Part shown: positions 8,067 through 16,050 of the stretch, one piece after another
How positions within the stretch are numbered: position 1 is the stretch's first letter
Layout of the letters: each line of letters opens with the position of its first letter
Source of the DNA: Acidimicrobiales bacterium
Lineage (GTDB): Bacteria > Actinomycetota > Acidimicrobiia > Acidimicrobiales > Aldehydirespiratoraceae
Assembly: GCA_029247365.1 (NCBI GenBank)
Contig: JAQWLJ010000059.1
Location: forward strand, 1-51,128
DNA length: 51,128 nt
Reading direction: 5' to 3'
Translations under genes and position numbers: made by a program
The notes under the pieces: model-generated
Seen by the model: only the letters and a program-made list of their open reading frames with translations
Database searches by the model: none
Told to the model about the DNA's origin: nothing

Positions 8067-8801
8067 ATGGGAGAATTGGATGGCAAGGTTGCGTTGGTGA
8101 CGGGCTCGTCGAGTGGTATCGGCGAGGCGTCGGCGCGGATGCTTGCTGCAGCCGGAGCAAATGTGATGGTGAACTCGTCGTCGTCGGTCGAAGCCGGCAC
8201 CGCGATCGCTGAGCAACTTGCCACAGAGTGTGACTACCTGCAGGGTGACATCTCCGACCAGGCGCAGTGCGAGGCGCTCGTTGCCGGCACTATCGAGCGG
8301 TTCGGCAAGCTCGACATCCTGGTCAACAACGCGGGCTGGACGACCCGCCTCGATCATGCCGACCTGTCGCTCATGACCAACGAAGTCCTCTTCAAGACCA
8401 TCGAGGTCAACGTCTACGGCACCTGGTGGATGAGCAAGGCTGCAATGCCGCACCTGAAGGAGACCGCGGGCACGATCGTGAACGTCACCTCGATCGCCGG
8501 GCTTCGGCCGCTCGGCTCGTCGCTCGCCTACGGAATGGCGAAGGCCGCACTCAATTCGCTCACTGAAGACATGGCGAAGTTCCAGAAGCCCGTCCGGGTC
8601 AACGCGGTGGCACCGGGTTTGGTGGCCACACCGTGGACATCGGACTGGGACGACCTGCATGCCGGGATCGCTGCGATGGTGCCGTGCGGCCGATCAGCTA
8701 CGCCTGAGGATTGCGCCCAGGCGGTGATGACGTGCATCACCAACACCTATATGAACGGCACGATCCTCAAGGTCGACGGCGGAACGACGCTGGCACTGTA
8801 G
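8067..8801 (+). CDS. SDR-family oxidoreductase (FabG-like)
   Basis: A 244-residue short-chain dehydrogenase. TGSSSGIG forms the cofactor loop, NNAG follows, the catalytic Ser is in VNVTSIAGL, and the Tyr/Lys pair is in AYGMAK. The C-terminus reads KVDGGTTLAL. It resembles 3-oxoacyl-ACP reductase-type enzymes, but its substrate is unknown. The ATG at 8067 has a good ribosome-binding site (GGAGGGTGAC), so this gene, unlike many here, has a leader. Its TAG is directly followed by the stop of the convergent SRPBCC gene with no space between. Confidence 0.92.
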   Translation: MGELDGKVALVTGSSSGIGEASARMLAAAGANVMVNSSSSVEAGTAIAEQLATECDYLQGDISDQAQCEALVAGTIERFGKLDILVNNAGWTTRLDHADLSLMTNEVLFKTIEVNVYGTWWMSKAAMPHLKETAGTIVNVTSIAGLRPLGSSLAYGMAKAALNSLTEDMAKFQKPVRVNAVAPGLVATPWTSDWDDLHAGIAAMVPCGRSATPEDCAQAVMTCITNTYMNGTILKVDGGTTLAL

Positions 8802-9272
8802 TCAGCACTCAAGTGCGGCCGCGAGGCGTTCGAGCGTGGTGGACGCGGTCTCGTTGTTGTGAACGCTGCGGTCGCCGACACCGGAGACCTCCTGTGATCG
8901 TTCGAGAGCCTCCTCGGGCCGGAGGTCGTCCCAGCTTTCGGTGACGCGGGTACCGCCGTCGATCGCTTCGAGGTCATAGCGCCAGTTGGCGAAGTGGAAG
9001 TCGCTGCGGCCGATCATGGCCTTGAAGTGGAATGCTACGCCGGGCTCGCATTTGTCGATCTCGGCGTGGGTGCTCCACTCCTTGTCGCCGTTGCGGTTGT
9101 GGCCGTCGAAGCGGGCACCGACGGTTGGGCCGTCGTGGCCCTCCTGCCATTCGCAGGTGTGGCATTCCGGCGACCACTCACCCATACGCGTGATGTCGGA
9201 GACTGCGCTCCACACGGTCATCGGGTCGGTGGCGATGTCGCGGGTGACGGATCCGGTTCGATCGTGTCCCAT
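8802..9272 (-). CDS. SRPBCC-family protein
   Basis: A 156-residue START/Bet v1-like protein. The features are the opening SVTRDIATDPMTVWSAVSDI, a central strand pattern ending in W-R-Y-D-L-E-A, and TRVTESWDDL. Members of this family bind lipids, polyketides or other hydrophobic ligands, or act as cyclases and aromatases; no specific ligand can be inferred. The ATG is preceded by TACGGT at 7 bases. It is a single-gene unit that converges with the SDR upstream and lies 32 bases before the end of the helicase gene. Confidence 0.88.
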   Translation of the reverse strand: MGHDRTGSVTRDIATDPMTVWSAVSDITRMGEWSPECHTCEWQEGHDGPTVGARFDGHNRNGDKEWSTHAEIDKCEPGVAFHFKAMIGRSDFHFANWRYDLEAIDGGTRVTESWDDLRPEEALERSQEVSGVGDRSVHNNETASTTLERLAAALEC

Positions 9273-9279
9273 GGCAGTG

Positions 9280-9285
9280 ACCGTA
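9280..9285 (-). promoter_or_regulatory. -10 element of a leaderless promoter for the SRPBCC gene
   Basis: Minus-strand TACGGT lies 7 bases before the ATG at 9272. No Shine-Dalgarno sequence is present. Confidence 0.6.
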
Positions 9286-9304
9286 GCGGTCGCTGGTGCG
9301 GAGG

Positions 9305-11323
9305 TCAGTCCCAGAGCGCGGCTAAACCTGCGTCAACGTCGTTGGCGATACCGGCACTGGCAAGGTCGAGAACCGGATCGAGATCGGCAAGGTCGGTCTT
9401 CGGTTCGTTGAAGAGGTCGCGGATCGGTTCGAGGAAACGGCTCATCTGGGCGTAGACGTGTCGGTCATCGGTCGCATATCGGTTGACGTGGAACCGCAGC
9501 GGGAAGTGGACGGTGAGCTGGTCCTTGGCCCGCGTGATCGCTACATACATGAGGCGGAGTTCCTCAGCGAGGCCAGTCTCGTCGCCGAGCGACATCTCCG
9601 ACGGCATGTTGCCGTCGGCTGCATGCAACAGGTGCACGCTGCGCCACTCGAGCCCCTTCGCTGAGTGGATCGTTGACAGAGTGAGCCAGTCGTCGTCGAG
9701 GAACGGTGGGCCGGCCTGATCGCTCGTTTTCGAGGGTGGATCAAGGACAAGCTCAGTGAGAAACCTGCTTCGGCTTTGGTACTGGCCGGCCCCGGCCGCA
9801 AGCTTGTCGATATCGGCGAGACGGGCCGCAGCATTGTCGTAGCGGGTCGGGAAGACCATTGAGCAGAAGCCTTTCAGCCGGTCGACCTGCTCGGACGGCG
9901 TTAGCCCGTCCAGGCAGTCGGCGAGGGCGGTGCGCAGTTCGGTGACCTGCTGGTCGGCGGCTGATGGCACGCGGCCGGCCCCATCGATGAAGCGGGCGAG
10001 TGCGTCGTCGTCTTGGTCGGTCACGCCAAGTTCGACTTCGAGCCGGCGGACAGTGGCCGGGCCGACGCCTTCCATCGTGACCAGAACCCGGTGCCACGCG
10101 AGTTGATCGGCTGGGTTGTCGAGGATTCGCATCAGCGCTAGGAGGTCTTTCACATGGGCGGACTCGAGGTACTTGAGGCCGCCGTACTTCACGTAGGGAA
10201 TGTCGCGCCGGGTGAGTTCGACTTCGAGCCCGTCGCTGTGGTGGCCGTTGCGGAACAGCACCGCCTGGTCACGCAGATCGATGCCGCGTTCGCGGGCATC
10301 GAGGATCGACTCACAGACGGACTGAGACTGTGCTCCTTCGTCGTGATGCGTGCAAAGCGACGGCTTCAGCCCGTCAGGTCGGTGCGACCACAGTTCCTTG
10401 TCGAAGTGGTCGTTGGACTGCCGCAGCACACCGTTGGCGACCGAAAGAATCGGCTTGGTGGATCGGTAGTTCTGTTCGAGCGTGATTCGGGCTGCGCCGG
10501 GGAAGTGGTCGGTGAAGTTCCACATATTCTCGACGGTGGCGGCCCGGAAGCCGTATATCGCCTGGGCGTCGTCGCCGACTGCCGCAAGGTCGGTGTCGGG
10601 GCGGCACATGCCGCGGATGATGTCGGCCTGGATCGGATTGGTGTCCTGGTACTCGTCGATCAAGATGTGGTCGAACAACTCACGCAGCGCCCCGCCCACC
10701 GGGCCAGCCGTCAGCGCTCGCCAGAACAGCAGCAGGTCGTCGTAGTCGAGGACGTCGTTGGCCCGCTTCTTGGCGGTGTACGCGGTGAAGACGGTCTTGA
10801 GATCGTCGATGTGGTCTGCACACCAGGGGTAGTCGGTCTCAAGTACCGCGCCGAGCTTGGCCTGGGAGCTGACCATCCGGGAGTAGATGCCGCTGATTGT
10901 CTCCTTGCGCGGGAAACGTTTGGCCCGCTCACCAAAGCCCTCTTCTGTGCGGACCATACCCATCAGATCGGTGGCGTCGCCGTAGTCGAGCACCGTGAAA
11001 CCGGGCGAGACACCAGCGCTCTGGCCGAAGTTGCGAAGGATGCGGTTCGCGGTGGAGTGAAACGTGCCGCCCCAGACCCGGGAGGCGGACCGACATGTTC
11101 CTGCTGCAGTGACCCGCTGCAGCATCTCTGCCGCAGCCCGGCGGGTAAAGGTGAGGAGGAGAACGCGGCTCGGATCGGCGCCGTGGTCAAGGATGCGGCC
11201 AACCCGGCTGGCAAGTGTCTTCGTCTTTCCGGTGCCGGCACCGGCAACGATCAGAAGCGGTGAACCGGTGTGGTCCACGACTGCCTGCTGTTGAGGATTG
11301 AGATCGTCTGCAGGATCGAACAC
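9305..11323 (-). CDS. UvrD/PcrA-type ATP-dependent DNA helicase
   Basis: A 672-residue superfamily 1A 3'-5' helicase for repair or replication restart. The motifs run in order: a Q-motif near NPQQQAVV, Walker A AGAGTGKT, motif Ia TFTRRAAAEM, motif II DEYQDTN, motif III GDDAQAIYGFRAA, motif IV LEQNYRST, motif V STIHSAKGLEW and motif VI YVAITRAKD. It is shorter than UvrD (about 720) and lacks the extended C-terminal tail of PcrA. The start is a GTG (FDPADDLNPQQ follows), 7 bases downstream of TAGGAT; the upstream reading frame is non-conserved. It stands in its own transcription unit. Confidence 0.95.
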   Translation of the reverse strand: MFDPADDLNPQQQAVVDHTGSPLLIVAGAGTGKTKTLASRVGRILDHGADPSRVLLLTFTRRAAAEMLQRVTAAGTCRSASRVWGGTFHSTANRILRNFGQSAGVSPGFTVLDYGDATDLMGMVRTEEGFGERAKRFPRKETISGIYSRMVSSQAKLGAVLETDYPWCADHIDDLKTVFTAYTAKKRANDVLDYDDLLLFWRALTAGPVGGALRELFDHILIDEYQDTNPIQADIIRGMCRPDTDLAAVGDDAQAIYGFRAATVENMWNFTDHFPGAARITLEQNYRSTKPILSVANGVLRQSNDHFDKELWSHRPDGLKPSLCTHHDEGAQSQSVCESILDARERGIDLRDQAVLFRNGHHSDGLEVELTRRDIPYVKYGGLKYLESAHVKDLLALMRILDNPADQLAWHRVLVTMEGVGPATVRRLEVELGVTDQDDDALARFIDGAGRVPSAADQQVTELRTALADCLDGLTPSEQVDRLKGFCSMVFPTRYDNAAARLADIDKLAAGAGQYQSRSRFLTELVLDPPSKTSDQAGPPFLDDDWLTLSTIHSAKGLEWRSVHLLHAADGNMPSEMSLGDETGLAEELRLMYVAITRAKDQLTVHFPLRFHVNRYATDDRHVYAQMSRFLEPIRDLFNEPKTDLADLDPVLDLASAGIANDVDAGLAALWD

Positions 11324-11330
11324 ACGTTCG

Positions 11331-11336
11331 ATCCTA
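11331..11336 (-). promoter_or_regulatory. -10 element of a leaderless promoter for the helicase
   Basis: Minus-strand TAGGAT lies 7 bases before the GTG at 11323 and decides the start codon. Confidence 0.6.
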
Positions 11337-11360
11337 GTCGCGTTTTTCACGAAGGATCGA

Positions 11361-11392
11361 GAGACGGGAGGAACTGAAGCCACTCCCGTCTC
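11361..11392 (-). terminator. Hairpin terminator behind GAPDH
   Basis: GAGACGGGAG (11361-11370) and CTCCCGTCTC (11383-11392) form a perfect 10-base-pair stem with a 12-base loop. It lies about 150 bases beyond the GAPDH stop, in the direction of that gene's transcription and just before the helicase promoter. The space between, 11393-11544, shows no convincing gene. Confidence 0.6.
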
Positions 11393-11544
11393 CACGGGGC
11401 ATGGGCGGTCTACCGCGGATCCGATCAGGCAAGGACGAAGTTGCCGTCGATCACCGGGTCAAGCCAAGCGCAGATCCGAGGTGGTTGGCAGCGAAGCGGG
11501 GTCGTCCGGGCCGATTTCGGTGAGGAGGCCGGTGCGGGAGTCGG

Positions 11545-12978
11545 CTAGGGAACGCGGGGGTAGGCGAGTCCGGCGATCTCCTGGACAAGGCGAACAACCT
11601 GGTAGCTGTAGCCGGCCTCGTTGTCGTACCAGACGTAAAGCACACAGCGGTTCGAGTCGGCGATCGTGGCCTGCGAATCGACGATGCTGGTGCGTTCGGC
11701 GCCGACAAGGTCCGACGACACGACTTCGGTCGACGTCGTGTAGTCGATCTGCTCGCCGAGGTCGACGCTCATCGAGGCGTCGCGAAGTACGGCGTTCACG
11801 TCTTCGGGGCTTGCATCGCGGTCGAGCGTCAGGTTGAGGATTGCGAGCGAGACATTCGGTACCGGTACTCGGATCGCGTTACCGGTGAGCTTGCCGGCCA
11901 GTTCGGGGAGTGCCTTTACGACCGCCGATGCCGCGCCGGTCTCGGTGATCACCATGTTGAGCGGTGCCGACCGGCCCCGGCGTTCCTTGTTGTGAAAGTT
12001 GTCGGTGAGGTTCTGGTCGTTCGTGTAGGCGTGGATCGTCTCGACGTGGCCGCTGACGATGCCGAACGTATCGTTCATCACCTTCAGCGGCGGCACGATT
12101 GCGTTTGTAGTGCACGACGCTGCCGAGAGGACCATGTCGTTGTCGGTGAGCACCTCGTGGTTGACGCCATAGATGACGTTCTTCACCTCGCCCTTCCCCG
12201 GTGCGGTGAGCACGGCACGTGCTGCACCGTTGGCCTTCAGGTGACGGCTGAGGCCGTCCATGTCGCGCCAGGCCCCCGTGTTGTCAATGACAATTGCGTT
12301 TTTGATGCCATAGGACTCGTAGTCGATGTCTTCAGGCTGTGCGGCGTAGATAAACCTGATCGGGTTGCCGTTCGCGATGATCTGATCGTTGTCTGGGTCG
12401 GCGATGACGCTGCCGGCGAACGGGCCATGGATCGAGTCGCGGCGAAGTAGACTGGCCCGCTTCTCGATGTCGTTGGCCTTCTGTGGTCGCAGCACAATTG
12501 CCCGGAGCCGCAGTTTGGCACCCGACCCGGCTCGCTCGATCAGGATGCGGGCCAGCAGCCGGCCGATACGACCGAAGCCGTAGAGCACAACGTCGGTGGG
12601 TTCTTCGAGCAGTTGCCCTTGCCCGGTGGTGACCGACGCGAGTTCGCGGTCGAGGTAGGCCCGAAGATCGGCCTCACCGGAGCCGAGCCAGCCGTTGGTG
12701 AGCTTGCCGAGGTTGATCTTCGCCGAGTCGAGGTCCATGTCGGCTAACGCTTCGAGCACGGGGAGGGTCTGTTGGACCGAAAGTTCCGCCCCAGTGAAGT
12801 TCCGGGCATACCGGTGTGCCTTGATGATCCCGATCGGCGTGCGCTCGAGCTTGCGCCCGTAGATGTAGAAGATGACGTCCTTCTCGCGGTAGAGGCGGCC
12901 CAGGATCGGGATCATCGCCTCTGCGGTCGCTTCGTCCTCCTGCCAGCGTTCGAAGTGGTCAGTGCCGGAATCGGTCAT
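11545..12978 (-). CDS. Glyceraldehyde-3-phosphate dehydrogenase, N-terminally extended class
   Basis: A 477-residue GAPDH. The canonical enzyme occupies roughly residues 128-477: the NAD-binding VLYGFGRIGR at 131-140, the catalytic SCTTN with Cys289, and the C-terminal WYDNEAGYSYQVVRL. About 125 extra N-terminal residues (helical, charged) precede it; a subset of bacterial GAPDHs has such an extension. The enzyme interconverts glyceraldehyde 3-phosphate and 1,3-bisphosphoglycerate. Whether this long form works in glycolysis or gluconeogenesis cannot be told. The ATG has a GAGAGAG ribosome-binding site. It is a single-gene unit. Confidence 0.93.
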   Translation of the reverse strand: MTDSGTDHFERWQEDEATAEAMIPILGRLYREKDVIFYIYGRKLERTPIGIIKAHRYARNFTGAELSVQQTLPVLEALADMDLDSAKINLGKLTNGWLGSGEADLRAYLDRELASVTTGQGQLLEEPTDVVLYGFGRIGRLLARILIERAGSGAKLRLRAIVLRPQKANDIEKRASLLRRDSIHGPFAGSVIADPDNDQIIANGNPIRFIYAAQPEDIDYESYGIKNAIVIDNTGAWRDMDGLSRHLKANGAARAVLTAPGKGEVKNVIYGVNHEVLTDNDMVLSAASCTTNAIVPPLKVMNDTFGIVSGHVETIHAYTNDQNLTDNFHNKERRGRSAPLNMVITETGAASAVVKALPELAGKLTGNAIRVPVPNVSLAILNLTLDRDASPEDVNAVLRDASMSVDLGEQIDYTTSTEVVSSDLVGAERTSIVDSQATIADSNRCVLYVWYDNEAGYSYQVVRLVQEIAGLAYPRVP

Positions 12979-13085
12979 GGCTCTCTCGTCGTCCGCGCCA
13001 TTGGCGTCTTGATCAGAACGGCTTCCAAACTACCGCCGCTGGAGACCCGCGACCGGGTTGCTCCTCGGTAAAGAACCTTCGGCGT

Positions 13086-14663
13086 TCAGCCGAGTGATGC
13101 AATCGCTTGCTCGCGCAGTTCGTACTTGAGGACCTTGCCGCTGGCGTTGAGCGGGAACGCGTCGACGAAGGCGACATGGCGGGGGCACTTGTAGTTGGCC
13201 ATCTCACCACGACACCACGCGATGAGCCCGTCTGCGCTGGGTGAGCTACCCGTAACAGGGATGATGAAGGCGTAGCCGACCTCGCCGACGCGCTCGTTCG
13301 GCACGCCCACCACGGCGACCGAAGCGACATCGGAATGGTTCATCATCAGGTTCTCGATCTCGGCCGGGTACGCGTTGAAACCGCCGTTGATGAACATGTC
13401 TTTCACCCGGTCGGTGATGTCGATGTTGCCGCCGTTATCCATCACGCCGATGTCGCCGGTGTGGAGCCAACCGTCGGCATCGATTGTCTCGGCCGTCTTC
13501 TCCGGGGCGTCGAGGTAGCCGACCATGATGTTGTAGCCGCGCACAACAATCTCGCCCGGCTCACCCCGAGGCACCTCGTTGCCATCAGAATCGATCACCT
13601 GCACCTCGACATCGGGGATCGCCCGGCCTGACGTGTTGGCAATGATCTCGGGGTCGTCGTCGTGGCGGCACATGGTGGCGATACCCGTCGATTCGGTGAG
13701 CCCGTAGCCGGTGACAACCTTCTCGAAGCCAAGCCGCTCGCGCATCTGCACAATCATCTCGACCGGAATTGCGGCTGCACCCGTGACGGCAAGCCGCAAC
13801 GACGAGATGTCGAACGAGTCAAGGTCGGGGTGGTTGAGGATCGTCTGGTAGATGGCGGGCGGACCGGGGAGCATGGAGATCCGTTCCTGAGGCACCCGCT
13901 CCATCACCTGAGCCACGTCGAACACCGGGTGGGGGATGATCGTCGACCCGGTCATGAGGCAGGCGAGGATGCCTGCGTTCAGGCCGAACGAGTGGAAGAA
14001 CGGGTTGATGATCAAGTAGCGGTCTTGGTGGAGGCCAATCACGTCGGACCACGACTTGAACGCTCGGCAGGTGGCCTCGTGGGTCAGCATGGCGCCCTTG
14101 GGAGACCCGGTGGTACCCGACGTGAACATGATGTTGCACAGGTCGTCAGGTTGGATCGAAGCGGTGCGCGCAGCGACGGCGTCGTCGGTAACCCCTGTGC
14201 CCCGGTCGACCATGTCGGCGAATGCGGTTGCGGCGTCGGGCACGGTGCCGCGCAGGACCACGATCTCGTCGAGCGCGGCCGGCACGCCGCTCTCGGTCAA
14301 CAGCGCGACATAGTCCGTGTCGAGGAAGTCCGTGACGGTGAAAAGGATGCGAGCCTTGCTCGCTTCGATCACGTACGCCGCCTCGCGGCCCTTGAAGCGG
14401 GTGTTGATCGGGACGACAATCCCACCGACGACATGGACGCTGAGGGCGGTGACCGCCCACTCCCAGCAGTTCGGCGCCCACACTGCGATGCGGTCGCCGC
14501 GTTCGATACCACTCGCCATCAGTGCCGCGGCCGCTCGTCGGATCTCGGTGCGGAACTCGACGAAGTTCCAACGAACGTCGCCGTCGACCATGGCCTCGTT
14601 CGATGCGAACCGCTCGGCCGCGTCGTCGATCAGATCGGGAATGGTGCTCCAGGGTGCGGTCAT
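13086..14663 (-). CDS. Acyl-CoA synthetase (FadD3-like AMP-dependent ligase)
   Basis: A 525-residue ANL-superfamily enzyme that activates a carboxylic acid with ATP and couples it to CoA. The phosphate-binding loop reads FTSGTTGSPKG, followed by GYGLTEST, then the hinge region GWLHTGDIG...DRVKDMFINGG, and the C-terminal lysine motif SGKVLKYEL. The length is normal. FadD3, which activates a steroid ring-degradation intermediate in mycobacteria, is the nearest recalled type, but medium-chain or aromatic acids are also possible. It is the last gene of a four-gene operon and starts one base after the stop of the SnoaL-like gene. Confidence 0.9.
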   Translation of the reverse strand: MTAPWSTIPDLIDDAAERFASNEAMVDGDVRWNFVEFRTEIRRAAAALMASGIERGDRIAVWAPNCWEWAVTALSVHVVGGIVVPINTRFKGREAAYVIEASKARILFTVTDFLDTDYVALLTESGVPAALDEIVVLRGTVPDAATAFADMVDRGTGVTDDAVAARTASIQPDDLCNIMFTSGTTGSPKGAMLTHEATCRAFKSWSDVIGLHQDRYLIINPFFHSFGLNAGILACLMTGSTIIPHPVFDVAQVMERVPQERISMLPGPPAIYQTILNHPDLDSFDISSLRLAVTGAAAIPVEMIVQMRERLGFEKVVTGYGLTESTGIATMCRHDDDPEIIANTSGRAIPDVEVQVIDSDGNEVPRGEPGEIVVRGYNIMVGYLDAPEKTAETIDADGWLHTGDIGVMDNGGNIDITDRVKDMFINGGFNAYPAEIENLMMNHSDVASVAVVGVPNERVGEVGYAFIIPVTGSSPSADGLIAWCRGEMANYKCPRHVAFVDAFPLNASGKVLKYELREQAIASLG

Positions 14664-14664
14664 G

Positions 14665-15090
14665 TCACTTCCCCAACGTGGTCCAGGAGAAGTCCTCCCA
14701 AAGTCGAGCGCTTCGCCAGTCGTCGCCCTGGCGGACGAGTTCGTGGTTGTACCAGCCACCGCATTCAAAGCATGGGGCATCGTCACCGGCGAAGTGCATC
14801 GGGTTGAAGAACATTGCCCGCACGGTTGCGGTGTCACCGTCGATCGTGACCATCTCATTGCTTACGAGGTGCTGGGTGGCGGAGAACATCTCCATCGTGG
14901 TGCTCAGCCACGCAGCGACCTCGTCAACCGTTCCTGCGATGCCGCCGGCGGCGGTGTAGTCGATGTGCGCGTCGGTGGTGAAGAGGGTGCGGTAGAGGTC
15001 CCAGTCCCTGGTGTCGACTGCGTGGGCGTATGTCGTCAGGAAGTCCGAGATGGCGATCCGGTCGAGGAGGTACTGCTGATCCACGGTCAC
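14665..15090 (-). CDS. SnoaL-like/NTF2-fold protein
   Basis: A 141-residue protein with the cone-shaped SnoaL/NTF2 fold typical of nuclear-transport-factor-like hydroxylases, dehydratases and isomerases. Visible features are DRIAISDFLTTYAHAVDTRD, LFTTDAHIDYTAAGG and GGWYNHELVRQGDDWR, the usual order for this fold. The function is unknown; relatives often sit beside acyl-CoA and steroid or aromatic degradation genes, as here. Its GTG start overlaps the stop of the AhpD-like gene by the GTGA arrangement, so expression is coupled to read-through of that gene. Confidence 0.85.
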   Translation of the reverse strand: MTVDQQYLLDRIAISDFLTTYAHAVDTRDWDLYRTLFTTDAHIDYTAAGGIAGTVDEVAAWLSTTMEMFSATQHLVSNEMVTIDGDTATVRAMFFNPMHFAGDDAPCFECGGWYNHELVRQGDDWRSARLWEDFSWTTLGK

Positions 15091-16046
15091 GGTTGGAGAT
15101 GATCGGGGATGGCGAGTCCCATTTCGGTGGCGAGGTCGGCGGTGGCTGCCATCACCGGCACACCGATGGCATCCAACAGTCGGTTCATCATTTCGAAGTT
15201 GGCGGCAACCATCGCGATGCGATCGGCAGTGTCACGACCGAGCCGAAGTTCGGCGCGAACTCGGGCATCGGGGTACTCGTCAACGTCGCGAAAGACGCAG
15301 GCGTCGACGAGCGCGCGGATGTCGTCACCGGCGGGAACGCCGCAGCTGCCGCACCCTTCGACGATCACGCGCGGATGGAGGTCTCGGTCCGTCTTGTGGA
15401 GGCTCGCACGGAGCATCCCTGCGTGGGACAGCAGTCAAAAAAAGCACTCGTTGAGATACGACGTGCGGGCCGCGGCCAACTCGATCTGGGCCCGGGTGGC
15501 GCCGTTACGCTCGATGAGTGGGTCACCCATCTCCTCAATCGACAGGTAGAGGGTGTTGTGGATGTCGAACTGCAGGTCGACGCCACCGGGGACGGCGGTG
15601 AGGGCGGTGAGTGGGTGCGCAGTGCCCACCGTTGGCACCCATCCCTGATCGATCGCTGCGTCGGTGATGACCGTCTGGGTCGGCGTGCCCGCCACCGGTT
15701 GCGGCAGGACCGGGTCGTTGAGTCCGAGACCGAACGCTGCCGTGTCGATGGCGGTAAGGCGGGCGACGATTGACGCGATCTCGACGTAGGCCTCGGCTCG
15801 GAGGCCGGTTTCGGCCCACGCCGCAATGTCGGGAGGTCGGATCGTCCAGGCTTCTATTGCGATGCGGCGGCTCGCATCGGTCATGGCGGTCGGCAGCTCA
15901 CCGGTGGGAAGGTGACCGGCGCGGGCGTTGCGGGCCTCGTTCGCGATCGCAATCTGTTCCTGACCGGTGAACCAGGTCCCGGGCGCAGCCAGCGCTTTCC
16001 ACTGGCGAGCGACGAGAGCATCGAAGTCATCGAGAAGAGGTGTCAC
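15087..16046 (-). CDS. AhpD-like selenoprotein (CxxU), in-frame TGA at 15435-15437
   Basis: Read through one TGA, this is a single 319-residue protein with selenocysteine at position 204. The active-site segment is NECFF-U-LLSHAG, which matches the AhpD motif E-C-x-x-C-x-x-x-H exactly, with Cys201, Sec204 and His208. In AhpD the second cysteine is the peroxide-reactive one. After the TGA the same frame stays open for 115 codons and carries another CxxC (Cys232, Cys235) and a helical C-terminus. Residues 1-100 resemble a degenerate first CMD/AhpD repeat. The GTG start has GGGAGG 8 bases upstream and lies 4 bases behind the quinone oxidoreductase stop. An automated caller would split it into 15435-16046 and 15087-15416; the second piece has no spaced ribosome-binding site. 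A likely role is reduction of hydroperoxides or disulfides. Confidence 0.85.
15404..15428 (-). promoter_or_regulatory. Candidate bacterial SECIS hairpin of the AhpD-like gene
   Basis: Starting 7 bases after the TGA, the RNA can pair as UC/GA, CACG/CGUG and AG/CU, with single C-C mismatches between, leaving the five-base loop GGAUG at 17-21 bases from the TGA. Bacterial SECIS elements sit inside the coding region just after UGA and usually have G at the start of the apical loop. The pairing was done by eye. Confidence 0.5.
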
Positions 16047-16050
16047 GGTG

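Noticed and set aside
11393-11544. Protein-like fragments in the space behind GAPDH
   Set aside because: Short frames such as DPVIDGNFVLA are seen, but no start, ribosome-binding site or family match supports a gene or a definite relic.
12979-13005. 8-codon ORF overlapping the GAPDH start as ATGA
   Set aside because: Too short and without a promoter at the right distance; GAPDH has its own GAGAGAG ribosome-binding site.
15428-15450. Frameshift at the run of seven Ts as cause of the split AhpD-like gene
   Set aside because: The parts before and after the TGA are already in the same frame; adding or removing a base would break, not restore, the protein.
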